Positions 1 to 12,300 of a stretch of 64,000 nucleotides of DNA are shown here, one piece after another. The stretch lies in contig JADJPR010000006.1 of assembly GCA_016713135.1 (NCBI GenBank), forward strand, positions 1 through 64,000, in the 5' to 3' direction. The notes under the pieces were generated by a model. It had not been told where the DNA came from and ran no database searches. It worked only from the letters and a program-made list of their open reading frames with translations. The stretch comes from Rhodanobacteraceae bacterium (GTDB taxonomy: Bacteria > Pseudomonadota > Gammaproteobacteria > Xanthomonadales > SZUA-5). Position 1 is the first letter of the stretch. The number at the start of each line of letters is the position of its first letter. The translations under genes and the position numbers were made by a program.

Positions 1-1315
1 CGCCAGCAACAGTTCGAGGTCAGAGCGCTCACGGCCGGACCAGCGCCAACTGGTCTGCGTACGTTCCTGCGGCTGGATTCTGGCGAGGTCAGGTAGGGCC
101 CAGACCAGGGCGCGCAGTCCATCGCGCGGAGACATGCCGGGATCGGTCGTCAGGAACTCCGTGACCAGCGCCTCGATCGCTTGGGGCGGCGACCGTGCAG
201 ATAACCGCCACCGTCACCTGTTGCAACCCCACGGCTGGCTCGCACAATAGCCATACCCGGCCAATCTGGGTCTGCTGCGCTCCTCACGAAATGCACTGAG
301 GAACGTCCGCGAATATCCAGTCTGGCTGGTCGCTCGACTTACCCGTGGCACGACACCGCCCTCGACCTGACCGCCGTGCTCAGTCGGGGCGCGATTAAGC
401 TGCTAAGAATCCTGACCGCGTCGCCTGGAGATTGGGGGTTGCCTCCAGCTCCGGCAGCGGCCCGCAGCCCACGCCCTGAACGTAGCGTGCCGGCACGTTC
501 GCGGCGCTTTACCAACAAAGGCGATCTGGCAGGCTGGCCTGATCGACATCATTGCCCCCGCGTGCGCCTCAGACACGATAACGCGCCCCGTTGGGAACCC
601 GGATACCACTCGGTCCGAATGCTGCCGCGCCCGCAGTCCAGGTTGCGCGTACTCGTTACCCAGCTCAGCAGCCTTGGCGACGATTTCCGGGTGCAGGGGC
701 GCATCCGGACTGTCACCGCCAGATCGCGCTGGCGACCGGTGGTGAAGCTGGCGCCTCCTTTGCTCAGCTCGAGACGTGCGCTCACCAGCCTCAACGGTGG
801 CGCGGCCGCCCGGTAAGCGCACTGGAGAATAATGCAGTGCCCAGGATCTAAGGAAGCAGGGCGCGTCTGCATCCTGCGGCGCCAACCCCGCTGGTGCAGC
901 CGGGGCGTTGAGTACGCATGGCCCCAGCGTGGACCCAGTCGCGCCCTGGATCGTTGCCGGCAGCTGACCTGCCGGTGCTTTGCTGCCGGAAGGTCGAAGC
1001 GCTTCCGAGCTTTCCAGCAGCGCGCGGTTCCACTGCACCGGAAGCTCCCTGCGCGGAACGACCGACCCCGCCGGCTGGCAAGCGGCTCTGCGTTGTCGCC
1101 TCGAGGCGATCCCCGATGCCCCGCGTCCACGCCGCGCTGCAGATCGCTCAGCCGGTACTCACGCCAGCAGGCCATCGCGGCAGGGCTGGATTGCCAGAAC
1201 ATGCTTTGATCGGGTGGCGACCGGACCAGAGACCGGCAAACGGGGCCCCACGCCGAAGCGCCCACCAGCAGGAACAGGATCGCCTGGCGCGGGCTTCGCC
1301 GTGCGGTGCGTTCAT
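1..1315 (-). pseudogene. Frame-disrupted gene for an exported protein, cut by the window edge
   Basis: The gene reads leftwards from an ATG at 1315, preceded by GGAG about 9 bases upstream. It opens MNAPHGEARA and, after a shift of one base near 1288, continues into a hydrophobic stretch (AILFLLVGASAW) that looks like a signal peptide. No single frame stays open after that. Protein-like fragments appear in all three minus frames, and the last 180 bases at the edge read cleanly as a soluble segment (MSPRDGLRALVWALPDL). I recognise no family. It starts 56 bases after the expected end of the giant secreted-protein gene and is probably the fourth gene of that operon. Frame breaks may be decay or sequencing indels. 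Confidence 0.45.
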
Positions 1316-1371
1316 GGTGCACGCTCCGCCGGCAGCTTGTGGGCTTTCCACCGGTATCTCGCTGCCGTGAC

Positions 1372-4300
1372 TCAATCACTCGCTGCGAGACCCTTGCGCG
1401 CGGTAGCGCCGGGACTCCGACTCAAAGCCGCTGGTGCCTGAACCCCCGCCTGAATCTCGAACCCATCGGCAAATCCTGGCCCGGCGGCGGTCCCATCGCG
1501 ACGGGCTGCGAACGGCCCCAGGTTCCGCGCATTCCCGGCGCCATCGGTGGCACGGAACCAGAGTTACCTGAGCCCAGGCGCAGGCGCCGGGGCAGGCCGT
1601 GCCTTTCACCTTGCGCTGGACCCGGCGCCAGCGCGATCCAGGATCCATCATCAGCACCTCGCGCTGACCGATTCGATGCCATCGTTGCGGCGTCGCTCCG
1701 CCTGAGCGCGAACGGGGAATGGGATCAGGAACGGTGGCCCCGGCAACCGGCTCCAGCACGAGTAGTGTCTAGGCAGGATCTCATCGCGGATGTCGGCCTC
1801 CGTCGCCGCGATCGGCTGATGCAGCATCCGGCTGGTCAGACTGACTGCCAAACCAGCTGCAACCGCACGCGCGCCGCTGGCCTCGGATGTAGGGTATAGG
1901 AACAGCGAGCTCACCCCGCGCGCCTGGAGCAAGGGTCGCGACTCCACCTCGGTCAGGCTAACGGCGCCTGGGACCGACCGAGGCGTCAGGACGCAGGACT
2001 GTCGCCATGCAAGGAATCCGGAATCGTCGAGATCCCTGCCCGCATCCCCGCGACCGGTTGCCCGTGAGGACCGCTGCCAGGATGCTGCAGGGCAGCCCCG
2101 ACCGGCGCCGTATTGTTGGTCGGGCGCATCACCCGCACCAGAACGGATCACGCTCAGGTTTCCAGCGCGATCGCGGGCACGCAGTTCAAGCGAGTTCTCG
2201 CCCGGTGCCAGCCAGACGGCGCCGGCGCTTTTTCTGGCTGCTAGGCGTCGCTCACGATCACCAATGGCGCCGGCTGATTCCCAAGTTCGACTTCGATGCC
2301 CGCCTCGTCTGCGCCACCACCGGCAGGTAGCTCAGAGGCGTCGCCGAGTTCGCGGCGGCACCGTGATCCGCTGGATCCGGCGGTGTCAGGTCGATGGTGA
2401 TGGTGTGCAGTTCGCGGTTGCCTGGATTTCCCGGCTCCGTCAGTGGCATTCGCACTCCAGCACTTGCGCCCCTGTAACGCTGATCCGGTGCCGATGCATG
2501 CGGGACACCATCGAGCAGCACTTCCGTGCCCGGCAGGATGCGCATCGGTCACGGTCACCGTTACGACCAGCGTACAGTTGCTCAATTGGCCATCGACAAT
2601 GCCGGTGATCTCGATGTCCGGAGGCGTCGTCGACGGTGACGGTCCGCGCCAGGATTGGTAACCCGGTCGGCTCGTGACCGGTGGCATCGCGCGCCCGCAC
2701 TGAATGCCGCGCACCATCCGCAATCCCATCGAGTTGCGCGGCGTACCTTGGCGCGGATCCGATGCCACTGCGACAGGCATCTGCTGATCGAACAGCAAAT
2801 CGACGACGTCGATGCTGCTGTACAGGTCGAGACTTGCGCTGCCACAGGGAAGCTCGCCGGCAACAATGCCCCGGCCTCGGGCTGCAACAGGCGACCTCAG
2901 GGGAGTCAGGTCGGCCAGCGCGATCACTTCCGGCCGGCACGGTCCAGACTCGCCGCCCACCGCATCCGTCAGGTGTGGCCAGGACCAGCACGTAGTTGCC
3001 CAACGAGAGGGAGCCACTGGCGAACCGGTAAGTCTGCGGTGAAGACGGAGGGAGTGCGAAGTTCGCGTCCATTGGACCTGCGCCACGGTCTGGCCGCTGG
3101 CTTGGTCGACCAGAGACAACCGGGCCGGAATGTCATCGACCGGTGTGGCGCCCAGATAGTTGATCACGGCGGTGCCGGTCTAGATCCGGTCCGGGGCTGG
3201 CTCGCGGTGGTTGCCGGCTGAAGGTCGCCGTCGAACAGGCCCACCGTCGCCGAAACCGCGGTGGACCGTGCGGGTCGTCGGAGGCGATGCGTTGCCCGCC
3301 GGATCCACCGCAGATGCCAGACCAGATTGCTCCCTCCGCCAGTGGAACGGCCGCGAAGCTGACGACGCCCGCGGTATCGGCGGTAGCTTGGGCGCTAAGC
3401 CACCGAGTGTCAGGGTGACCGTTGCTGCGGGTTCCGTCGCCAGGACAACGGCCGTCGTGGTCGCGGGAAATCACGGCCCCGGCAGCCGGGAACGTGAATT
3501 GGAGTGCCGGAGGCGTGGTATCGATGACGAACCGAGACCGCGTTGGCTCCGGTTGCCGGCCTGATCTGTCGCACTGACGAACAACTGGCGACTGCCCTCC
3601 GAGGTCATCGGCGTGCCGGATGGTATGGCTGTCCATCCAGCAACAGGATGGTCGCATCGAGGTTCGTATCGCTGACCTGGATGACGGGGACCACGGGCAC
3701 CGCGTACAGACCGCCCTCGGCGACACCCGGATGTCGATCTGCGGCGGCGTGCGGTCCACGGTGACCGACCACGGACCGACACGCCGAGATTGCCGAAGGC
3801 GTCGCGTGCCCGGGCCTGCAAGGTCAGCGGGCCTTTCAAGGCATCGACCGGGAACCGGAACTCCCCAGGGAAACCGGTTCCGGGACTCATCGCCTGGAAC
3901 GCACCGCCACCGATGCGCGGTTCCACCTGGGGAGATGCTGCGCATCCAGGACACGCACCGCTGCATCAAATGATCCAGGAACGAAAGCGCCATTCACGGG
4001 ACGGATCGGGTGATCGTCGGGGGGCGCAACATCCGAAACCAGCGCGGTCCGCACATCCAGCATCCGCGCCAGCGATCCGCCGGGCACTTCCAGCGTCAGC
4101 AGAATGGCGCCGATCGACATCCCGGAGGCAGAGACTTCAAGCGTACCGATGCGCGATTCACCGGCCGCGAGCGACCATGTGTAGGCGCTGCTGGGCCAGT
4201 TCATTTCAGTCGTCGCCGGCGCGCACGCGCCCGGACCGGTCGGACAGTGCCACTGCGCCGGTGTTGCACCTCGAAATGAATCGTCGCCGCAGAGCCGGCG

Positions 4301-6317
4301 GGCAGCACGCTTTCCGGCAACTGCCAGGCGCCACCCACTGCGGTTGCACCACCACCCGCACCGCGATTGCACGCCGCGCCGGCCTCCGCCAGCAGGCCGC
4401 CTGACCACACCTCGGAAATCAGGCTGTACGCGCCGGCAGGCAGTGTCCCGGACGCGAACGAAACGGGATGCGCGCCATCGTATCCAACCGTCAAACACCG
4501 AGTGCCCGGGTGTTCTCCGGACATCGCCAGGCCGTTGGGTCCGATCAGTCGCGAGCGCAACTCGGCATTCTCGACAACCACGTTGCCCTGCACGTAGCGC
4601 AACCTGGCCTGCAGCTGGATGGGGCGCCCAGTGTCACCGTTTGCTGACCCGGTTCCAGGGACAACCACAACAGCGACTCGGCGCGCACGTCGACGAGCGC
4701 ATCGCGCGAACGAAGCAGCGTACCGGCTGCATCATGCAGTTCCGCGATCACGCGGTAGCGCCCGCTGCAACCGTGCCAGGGTCCAGCCGAACGGCACGGT
4801 CAAGCTCGCTGTCGGGCCGTTCAGCTGTACCGCCTGTTGGTGCAGGAGGGCGACCAGATGCTGCTGGTCATCGAGCATTCGTAGTGTTAGGCGTCCAGTG
4901 AACGACGTCCCGTTCACGACTGTCACTGTGCCATGCAGGGTCTCCGTCGGTCCCAGCGTAGAGCGCGATCAACCGTGAGCGCGCAGCTCCAGGCAGCCCA
5001 TCGGCATTCACCGTAGAACGTGCGAGGCGCGATTGTTGGAAAAACTCGATTCCTGGAAGACGCGAGCAGGGTTCACCGCCACCGAAACGCCGTAGATGCC
5101 CGTTTCCGCCAGCGCTGGTGCTTGCCAGGCAACGACCGTCTCGGTACCCGCCAGCAGCGGCGGCACAGCCACCGAAAGCGGTGGCATCGATTGACCTGCG
5201 GGCGTGGACATCTGCAGTGTCGCGGTGGCTGCCGCGCTCGATGCGCTGCCAATGCTGCAGGATGCGCGCCGGAAACGCGCGGCGGCTCCTGGCAAGCCTA
5301 CATTGGGCTGCGCACTGAGGTCCTGGTTGCGGACCTGCAGATCCGGTAGTCCGTCGCCAGGTACCGTGATGGTGATCGGCAGGGCCGGCCCGCTGTCCAG
5401 CTGCCCCGGTGCCGATGCAATTGCGGCAAGGATGTTGTCGCCAAAGGCCAACTCGAAGGCAGGAAGCCGGAACACGCCTGGCGGCTGCACGATATGCAGG
5501 TCGATGTCGGCCTGGATCGCCCATTCCTCGGTGGCCAGCGCGGCCATCAACGTCCCCCCGCTGATGTCGCGACTGGCGAGCTGCAAGCCGTCAGGCCAAC
5601 GGTGCAAGGTCCATTGTCCGGACCCGAGCACCGCCAAGCGCGTGTCGTCTTGGTTGAACTCGATCGCGACCGCGTCCGGGCTGCCAAAATCCACTGGCAC
5701 CAGCGCACCAGTGCTCAGATTCAGCCGGTGAATGCCCGGAGCATTCGAATCACCAAGGACCAGGGCCTCCGGTGACCGCCTGGCCAGCGTCGGTACGCCG
5801 ATGGCATTGATCGCGGCCTGCTGTACCAATCCCGATTGCAGGTCGAGCACCTGAATCCGCCCGTCGCTCAGGTACCAGATCGCCCAGCGGTTGTCGCCGT
5901 GTATGCGCACGCTGCGCGGATCGATGTCTGACGCGGGAATCGCGATCCGGTTCCAGTCCCCGACCGGCTGTTGCTCGCGCCAGGCCAGCTCAAGGCCCGC
6001 CGCGCCACCGGGGAGGTCTGCCACGACCAGCAGGCGCCGACCGTCCTCACTGAGCCGGAACAGGCGCAACTGGGGAACCTCAAGGACCTCCGTCCGTGTG
6101 GCCGATGCCAACCGGTAAATTTCCAGATGAACCGAGGAGCCCATGGGAGAGCAACGCATCAACTGGTCCGCGTCCAGCCATTGGGCCAACGCGCAATCGC
6201 TGCCAAGCTGGACGCCAGGATCCTCACCGTCGACAGGCCGCACCCAGGCGTCGCTGTAGACCTGACCGGCATCCGGCGAAACCAGTACGTCGCTTCCGCC
6301 AGTCAGGTAGCTGCGCA
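1372..6317 (-). pseudogene. Frameshifted C-terminal part of the giant secreted protein gene
   Basis: This stretch continues the giant gene whose open frame stops at 6318. Just upstream of that stop, the alternative frame reads YDLLPPGRDSHQALMRSYL without a break into a further 436 codons (5008-6318), so one base appears lost or gained near 6362-6370. That segment holds a TolB-like propeller and a CARDB-type domain. Below 5008 the coding sense moves between the three minus frames many times, with recognisable pieces such as VTVDRTPPQIDI and RFVIDTTPPAL from Ig-like repeats. At 1456-1473 one frame gives FADGFE, a C-terminal tail typical of xanthomonad exported proteins, and a TGA follows at 1374. 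Repaired, the gene would run 18428-1372, about 5,680 codons. Confidence 0.7.
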
Positions 6318-9300
6318 TCAGGGCTTGGTGGGAATCACGGCCTGGCGGGAGGAGGTCGTACCGGTCCCGACATGCACGATCGATCCCGGTTGACCGCGTC
6401 CGGCAATCACACTCGTTGGTCGCGGAATCACGACCGACCTGCCGTAGCGAGTTGGAAAGTGAAAAGCCGGGGTGACCACGGGCGCGTCGGCGTAAACCGG
6501 AACCCCTGAGGCCGTGTTCGATTCCGGGCTGCCATTGCCAATCACATCGAACGCGCGAACCCGGTAGTAATAGCGCGTGCCATTGACCAGCCCCTCGTCA
6601 TCGTAGGTGGTCACTTCACTGTCCCCGATCTGCTCGAAGGGACCGGCCTCGGCAGGCGAACGCAACACGCCGTAGTACACCGGGTTGCTGCCGGTTCCAG
6701 GCTGCCATGTCAGACGCAACGCACCCCCGCCGGGTAGCGCATCCACGACCAACCCGATCGGCGCCGGCATCGTGCCCACATCGACGGACAGCACGACCTG
6801 GTTCGACGGTGCCGCGTTCCCCGCCTGATCGACCGCGAGAATGCGATATCCATAGGCGCCATTGGGCAGGCCCGAATCCGTGTAACTGCGGTTCGCGAGA
6901 TTCGTGATCGAGGCGATCGGCGTGCTGCCACGCAGAACCTGGTAGGCGGCCAGGTCGGGAGCGTTGCTCTCCGTCCACTGCAGTTGGGCGTCCGCGCCCT
7001 GGACTTGTCCACTCAGGACCACCGCCGGTGGTGGCACGATGTCACCCACGACCACGTCGGCCGGATCGGACTGCGCGCTTTCGAATGCGTCCTGGTTGAC
7101 CGCCGCGATGCGATATCGATAGCGACCATCGGTCAGGGTCTCCTGCAGGCTGGTCGCGCTCTGCGTCGGACGCACCCGTACGACGATTTCGCGCAGGTAG
7201 ACGGATGGGTCCGCAGCACTCAAACGCAGACGGAACTGCTGGCTGCGATAGGGCTGACCAAGGCTCGCCGACAGCGTTCCTGGCTCGTCGGTCAGCGTCG
7301 CTGGCAGTCGCACCCAGTTCCCGAGCCACTCGCCCTCGACCGCCAGGGCTATCGGCGCTTGCGGTGCATCCAGCTGAATCTCGAACGCGGTGACGATGAC
7401 GGGCTCGGCCAATTGCACCAGAACACTGACGCCGCCGCCCGACAGGTCGATCGACTCACCAGTTGAGGACGCACCGTCGATGAGCCTGGGCAGCGCCCTG
7501 GGTGTGCCCTGCGCACGCAGTTCAGCGGCGGACTGGGGCGTTTGCGCGGCATCGGGCTCTCGCGCCGAACCATCACGGAATACCCGGAACGAGACCGGCC
7601 GCGGATAGGCCGGCATCTGCCAGCTCAGGTTCACCTGATGCGCATTCACCGTCGCCGCCACGTTTGACGGAGCTGGCGGACGCTCGCTGCGCAGCACCTG
7701 GGATTCGAATGGCTTGCTGCGGTTTCCGACGCCGTCCCGGACGCGCACGGTCAGGGTGCTGAGGCCCGGTTCGAGCAAGGTCTGCAGGGGCAGCCATTGT
7801 CCCGCGGCGACCGCCTGCTCCGGGAGCGCTGCGCTTCCGGAGGCACTCTGCAGATCTGCCACAACCTGTCCGGATACCACCGAGCGCACGCGCCATTCGG
7901 TGGCCGTCTCCAGCGTCGGCGTATACGGCTGCTCCACCTCCACACTGAACACCCGCGCATTGACCGCTGCGCCAGCGGGCGACTGGTTGCCCGACGTATC
8001 CACTGCCCGAATGCGGTAACGATATTCGCCATCGGTCAATGAGCCGTCGACATGCGCAACTGTCGGCGAGGGAACCACGCCAACCGTGACGAACTCGCCG
8101 CCTGGGGCAGCGCGCTGCACCTCGTAGCTGGCCAGATCCTGGGCGTTCACCGGGTCCCAATCGAGCATCGCCTGCTCGCCGTCGACCAGGACACGCAGGT
8201 TTGCAGGGGTTGGCGGCGCCTGCAGGTCTCGATGCTCGATCCGTACGCTGGGTGGCGCGGGATCGCTCAGACCTTCCTGATCCAGCGAACGCGCGCGCAG
8301 GTCGAAAAAGCCATAAGCCTGGGGCGCCGGTTCGAAAATCGAATCGAAGGGAGGCACCGCGAACATCGGGCCGAACGGCGTCCAGACGGACGCGCCATCC
8401 GCCCGGAACTCGAACTGGACCTCGGCAAGGTCAAGGTCGGCGCTGGTTCCGCGGACCGGAACGCGCGTGTCGAATCGCTCACCATCCAGCGGCCTGACCA
8501 GACGGACCCGCGGCGGCCTGCCCGTCCGCGTCAAGCTGACTGGATCCGAGAAGGCACTGAGGTTGCCAGTGGTGTCGATTGCCTGGACCCGCCACTGGAA
8601 GCCGCCGTCGCCGACGTCCTCATCCAGCCAGTCAGGCGTCGCTATGGCCAGCAGCAAGGGGTTCCCGCCCGGGTCACCCTGCAGCAGACGCGCGCCGCGA
8701 TAGACGAGATAACCATGCAGGTCGGCTTCGGTGTTGGGCGTCCATGTGAGCTGCACATCGCTGGTCCCGGCTTCGCTGGCCACCAGGCCGACGGGCGCAG
8801 CCGGCGGCTGGTTGTCGATCGTCAGTCCGACTTCCCGGACAGCGGCGTTGTTCGAGATGTCCCAGGCCTCGATTTGCAGGCTGGCGGGGCCGTCGAATCC
8901 CTGGGTGTTCCAGCGCACCAATTCGGCATTCAGGACGGCAGCGGTGCCGCTGGCCAACACCACCGCCGGTTGCCCGTTCCGAACCACGCGCAGCTCCCAG
9001 CGCTCAAAGTCGTCGCGACTGAAGGCGCGACCGGTGATGGCCACCGTGCCACCGATGCGCGAGCCATTGAACGGCGCGTACAAGGCGACCTCGGGCGGTG
9101 TCGTGTCGATCGCCAGGCTGACCTGATTGCTCGGCGAGGATTCGTTGCCCGCGGCATCGATGGCGCGCACCTGCCAGCGGTGCATCCCCTCGCTGAGTTC
9201 GGTGTCGACGTGCTCCAGGCCAGATGGCTCGGCGACAACTTGTGCGTTACGCAGAAGCCGGTAGCCGGCCACATCGCCGGCTGGAGATGGCGCGGTCCAG

Positions 9301-12300
9301 GACAGGCGTGCGTCACGCGGGCCCGTGCGCGCCACGCGCAGTTGTGTCGGCGCGGGGGGAGGCAAGGTGTCGACTCGAACCTCGCGGAACACCTCGCTGA
9401 CGTGACCAGCGCGGTCATGTACCCGCAGGCGCAGCAGGTAGACGCCGTCAGTCGCTGGCGACAGCACCGTCGCCAGCAGTCCATCCGCTGGCTCGCTACC
9501 CTCAGCTACCCGCTGAAAGACGGGCGGCTGCGCGGGTTCCGCGAGATCCAGCTCGAAACGGTCGAAGTTCGCATCGGTCGCGCTACCGGTCACCGCAAAG
9601 CTCGCGCCTACCGACGCGCCTGCCGATGGTGAGTCAATGCGCGCAACCGGTGGCGTGTTGTCGAGTACCACCGAGACGTCCACCAGGCCCTGATTGCCCG
9701 CTCGATCAGATGCCGTCACCCGCAAGGTGTAGGCACCGTCGGGCTCCACGCCTGCCCAGGCGGCGGTCCAAGGTCCACTGCCGACGCCGGTTTCGCTCGC
9801 GATCAGCGCAACCCGTGAATCTCCCTGGCGCAGCTCGAGCATCCGCCCGTCGGGATGGCTGTCATCGATTCGTACTCGCACGGCGATCGGCCCGCTTGTT
9901 CGGGACAGCACCGCGTCCGGGCCCGGCGTATCGATCGACACGCCTGGCGGGGTGCGGTCCAGTGTGAACGCATGACTCAGCTGGCTGCGATTGCCGGCGC
10001 GATCCTGCGCCTGGATGCTCAGCGTGTAGCTGCCCTCCGCCACGTCATCATCAAGCAGGGCCAATTCAAGGACACCGCCGCCTTCGTGCTGTGCCAGTAA
10101 TCCCGGCATCGGCGGATTGGAAGAGACCTCGGCGCCCAGGGGATGGGCTTCCTCCACTTCCAGTGTCAGCGCCCCACGCCCGTTGCTGAATGCGCCGGCC
10201 GGCGCACGCATCACCAGCTGTGGCGGTGTGGTGTCCACTGCAACCTGGAACTCGGCTTCTTCGAAGTGCGCTGGCTGCACGGGATCGACCACCCTGAGCG
10301 CGACCCGGTAGGCGCCATCCGGAACCGGCGTTTCCGTCTGATCGCGTCCGTTCCAGGTCAGGGACTGCGTGCCGTTCAGGGTCACCGAGTCGGCGAGCGT
10401 CTTGCGAGTCACCCCTGTGGCATCCAGCACCCGCACGCTCACCAGAGCCGGGCGACCAAGGCTGAGGGACAGGATCGTGGATTCGAGGATGCCGTCGTTG
10501 TTGGGCGAGATCAGCTCGTTGTTCAACTCCGCCGCCAGGGTCAGCGGCGAGCGCTCCGGAACCTGGACCTCGATATCTGCTTGGCTCTCCAGCCCGACCT
10601 CGTCACGCGCCCTGAAGCGCAATCGATAGGTACCGGCAGCGACATGGTTGTACCAGTCATGGGCGTAATCGCGTGGGCCCCGAGCGGATGTCGGTTGCGT
10701 CGCGATGTTCAGCCATTGACCGTTGCCCACCAGGGCCGAATAGGAGAACTCGACCTGTGCCATGACCTGATCCTGGGCCCGGGCACGCAAGGGCTGGAAA
10801 AGCGTCAGCGCGCTGCCTGGCGCCGGTTCCAGCCATTGGACCTGGGGCGGGGTGTCGTCCACCCTGACCGGGACCAGATCCTTGCGCTCGTGGCCGCAAT
10901 CGTCGTGGCTGACCAGGACCACGATGTACTCGCCCTCGAGCACCTGCCCCTGGGTGTTGCGGCCATCCCATTGCCACTGCAATGCGCCGGTCAGCGGTCC
11001 GCGACTTCCCAGATCCACGAGGGCCGGGCCTGCCTCCGTCCATTCCCCGGCCCAGCCCAGATCCGTCAGGACGGGTCGGGAGCCCACCGCGTGCAGGGTG
11101 GCCTGCGCAGAGATCTCTTCATAGGCTTGCGCCGCGACCCAGACGGTTTGCCCAAGCGAAGGCGAGAAGCGGTAGGAACTTTGCGCAATCCCGTTGGCCA
11201 TGGTCGTCGGCGGACGCAGGTGGTCGAGGCTGCGGCCAACCACGGGCGATTGCATCAGGACTCGCGCATCGACCACCACAGGACGCTCGACTGCAGGCGA
11301 ATAGCGTTCACAGAAGAGACTGCGGACACGCAAGGTCGCCGGACCCTCAGGCAAACCCACTTGTTCCCAGGTTTCAATCTGCCAGTCGATCGGGGCCGCG
11401 TTCCTCAGCCCAGGCAATTGGTCCGGCCGCGGCAGGATCTGGAAATCGCTCTCCCTACCGGGCTCCCGACCGACCCAGAAGCCGTGATCGCTACCGATCT
11501 GTGCCGAGATTCCTTCCACAAACGGGTGGTCGATTCGCCCGGTTACTGACGCCGGATCGCCAATGCAGAGCCGGTTGTTCGGTTGCGGTCGTTCGACGGT
11601 GGGCGCCGGCGGCGATTCGGTACTGCGGCCCACGGTCGTGGTTTGACTGGAGCCATCCGTGTAGTTGACCTGCAGGACATGCTCGCCAATCGGGAGTCCA
11701 GAAATGTCGACAGCGATCAATTGGCCCGCAGGCCGCGGGATCAACGGCAATTGCACCGTGCTGCCATTGCGCGAGTCAAACCAATGCACCGATGCAGGCT
11801 GTGCGAATGGGAGAGGCGGAACACCCAGATGCGTGGAGACCACGGAGGTCCCGACGCGCGTGCAGAGATCGCCCCCATCCCCGTTCGCTGACCCTCCGCT
11901 GCTTATTGGGGGCCCGCCTTCCGGGTCTCGTTCAACACGGAACTCATTCGATTGCAGCATGTTTCCGCCAATCTGACGGCGCATTCTGAATTCGGCACGA
12001 CCGGGCAGCGGGGGCAATTCCACCCGAAGCCAAGTTTCGTCCCCGTGGAAGCAGCTCCGCTCCGGGCTAGGGACATCTCCAGGTGTCACCAGCGAGTACG
12101 GTAAAGACTGCCAATTGCCCGCCGGTTCGCGGAACTCCAACTGCCAGCCTTCGGTGGATCGCGCCATGACACCGAGCAACATCGCGGAAGGCGGCGCCGC
12201 TCTCGGCCATGTCATGACGGGAGTCAATACCTGACCCCGTCCCGGCACATGCCACGACGGGCCAGACACGGGCAATCCCACAAGTCGGGCACTATGGACA

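Noticed and set aside
6316..6320. The ATGA overlap at the end of the giant frame as a coupled start of a second protein
   Set aside because: The second frame reads sensibly upstream of that ATG (YDLLPPGRDSHQAL), so it is a frameshift inside one gene, not a new start.
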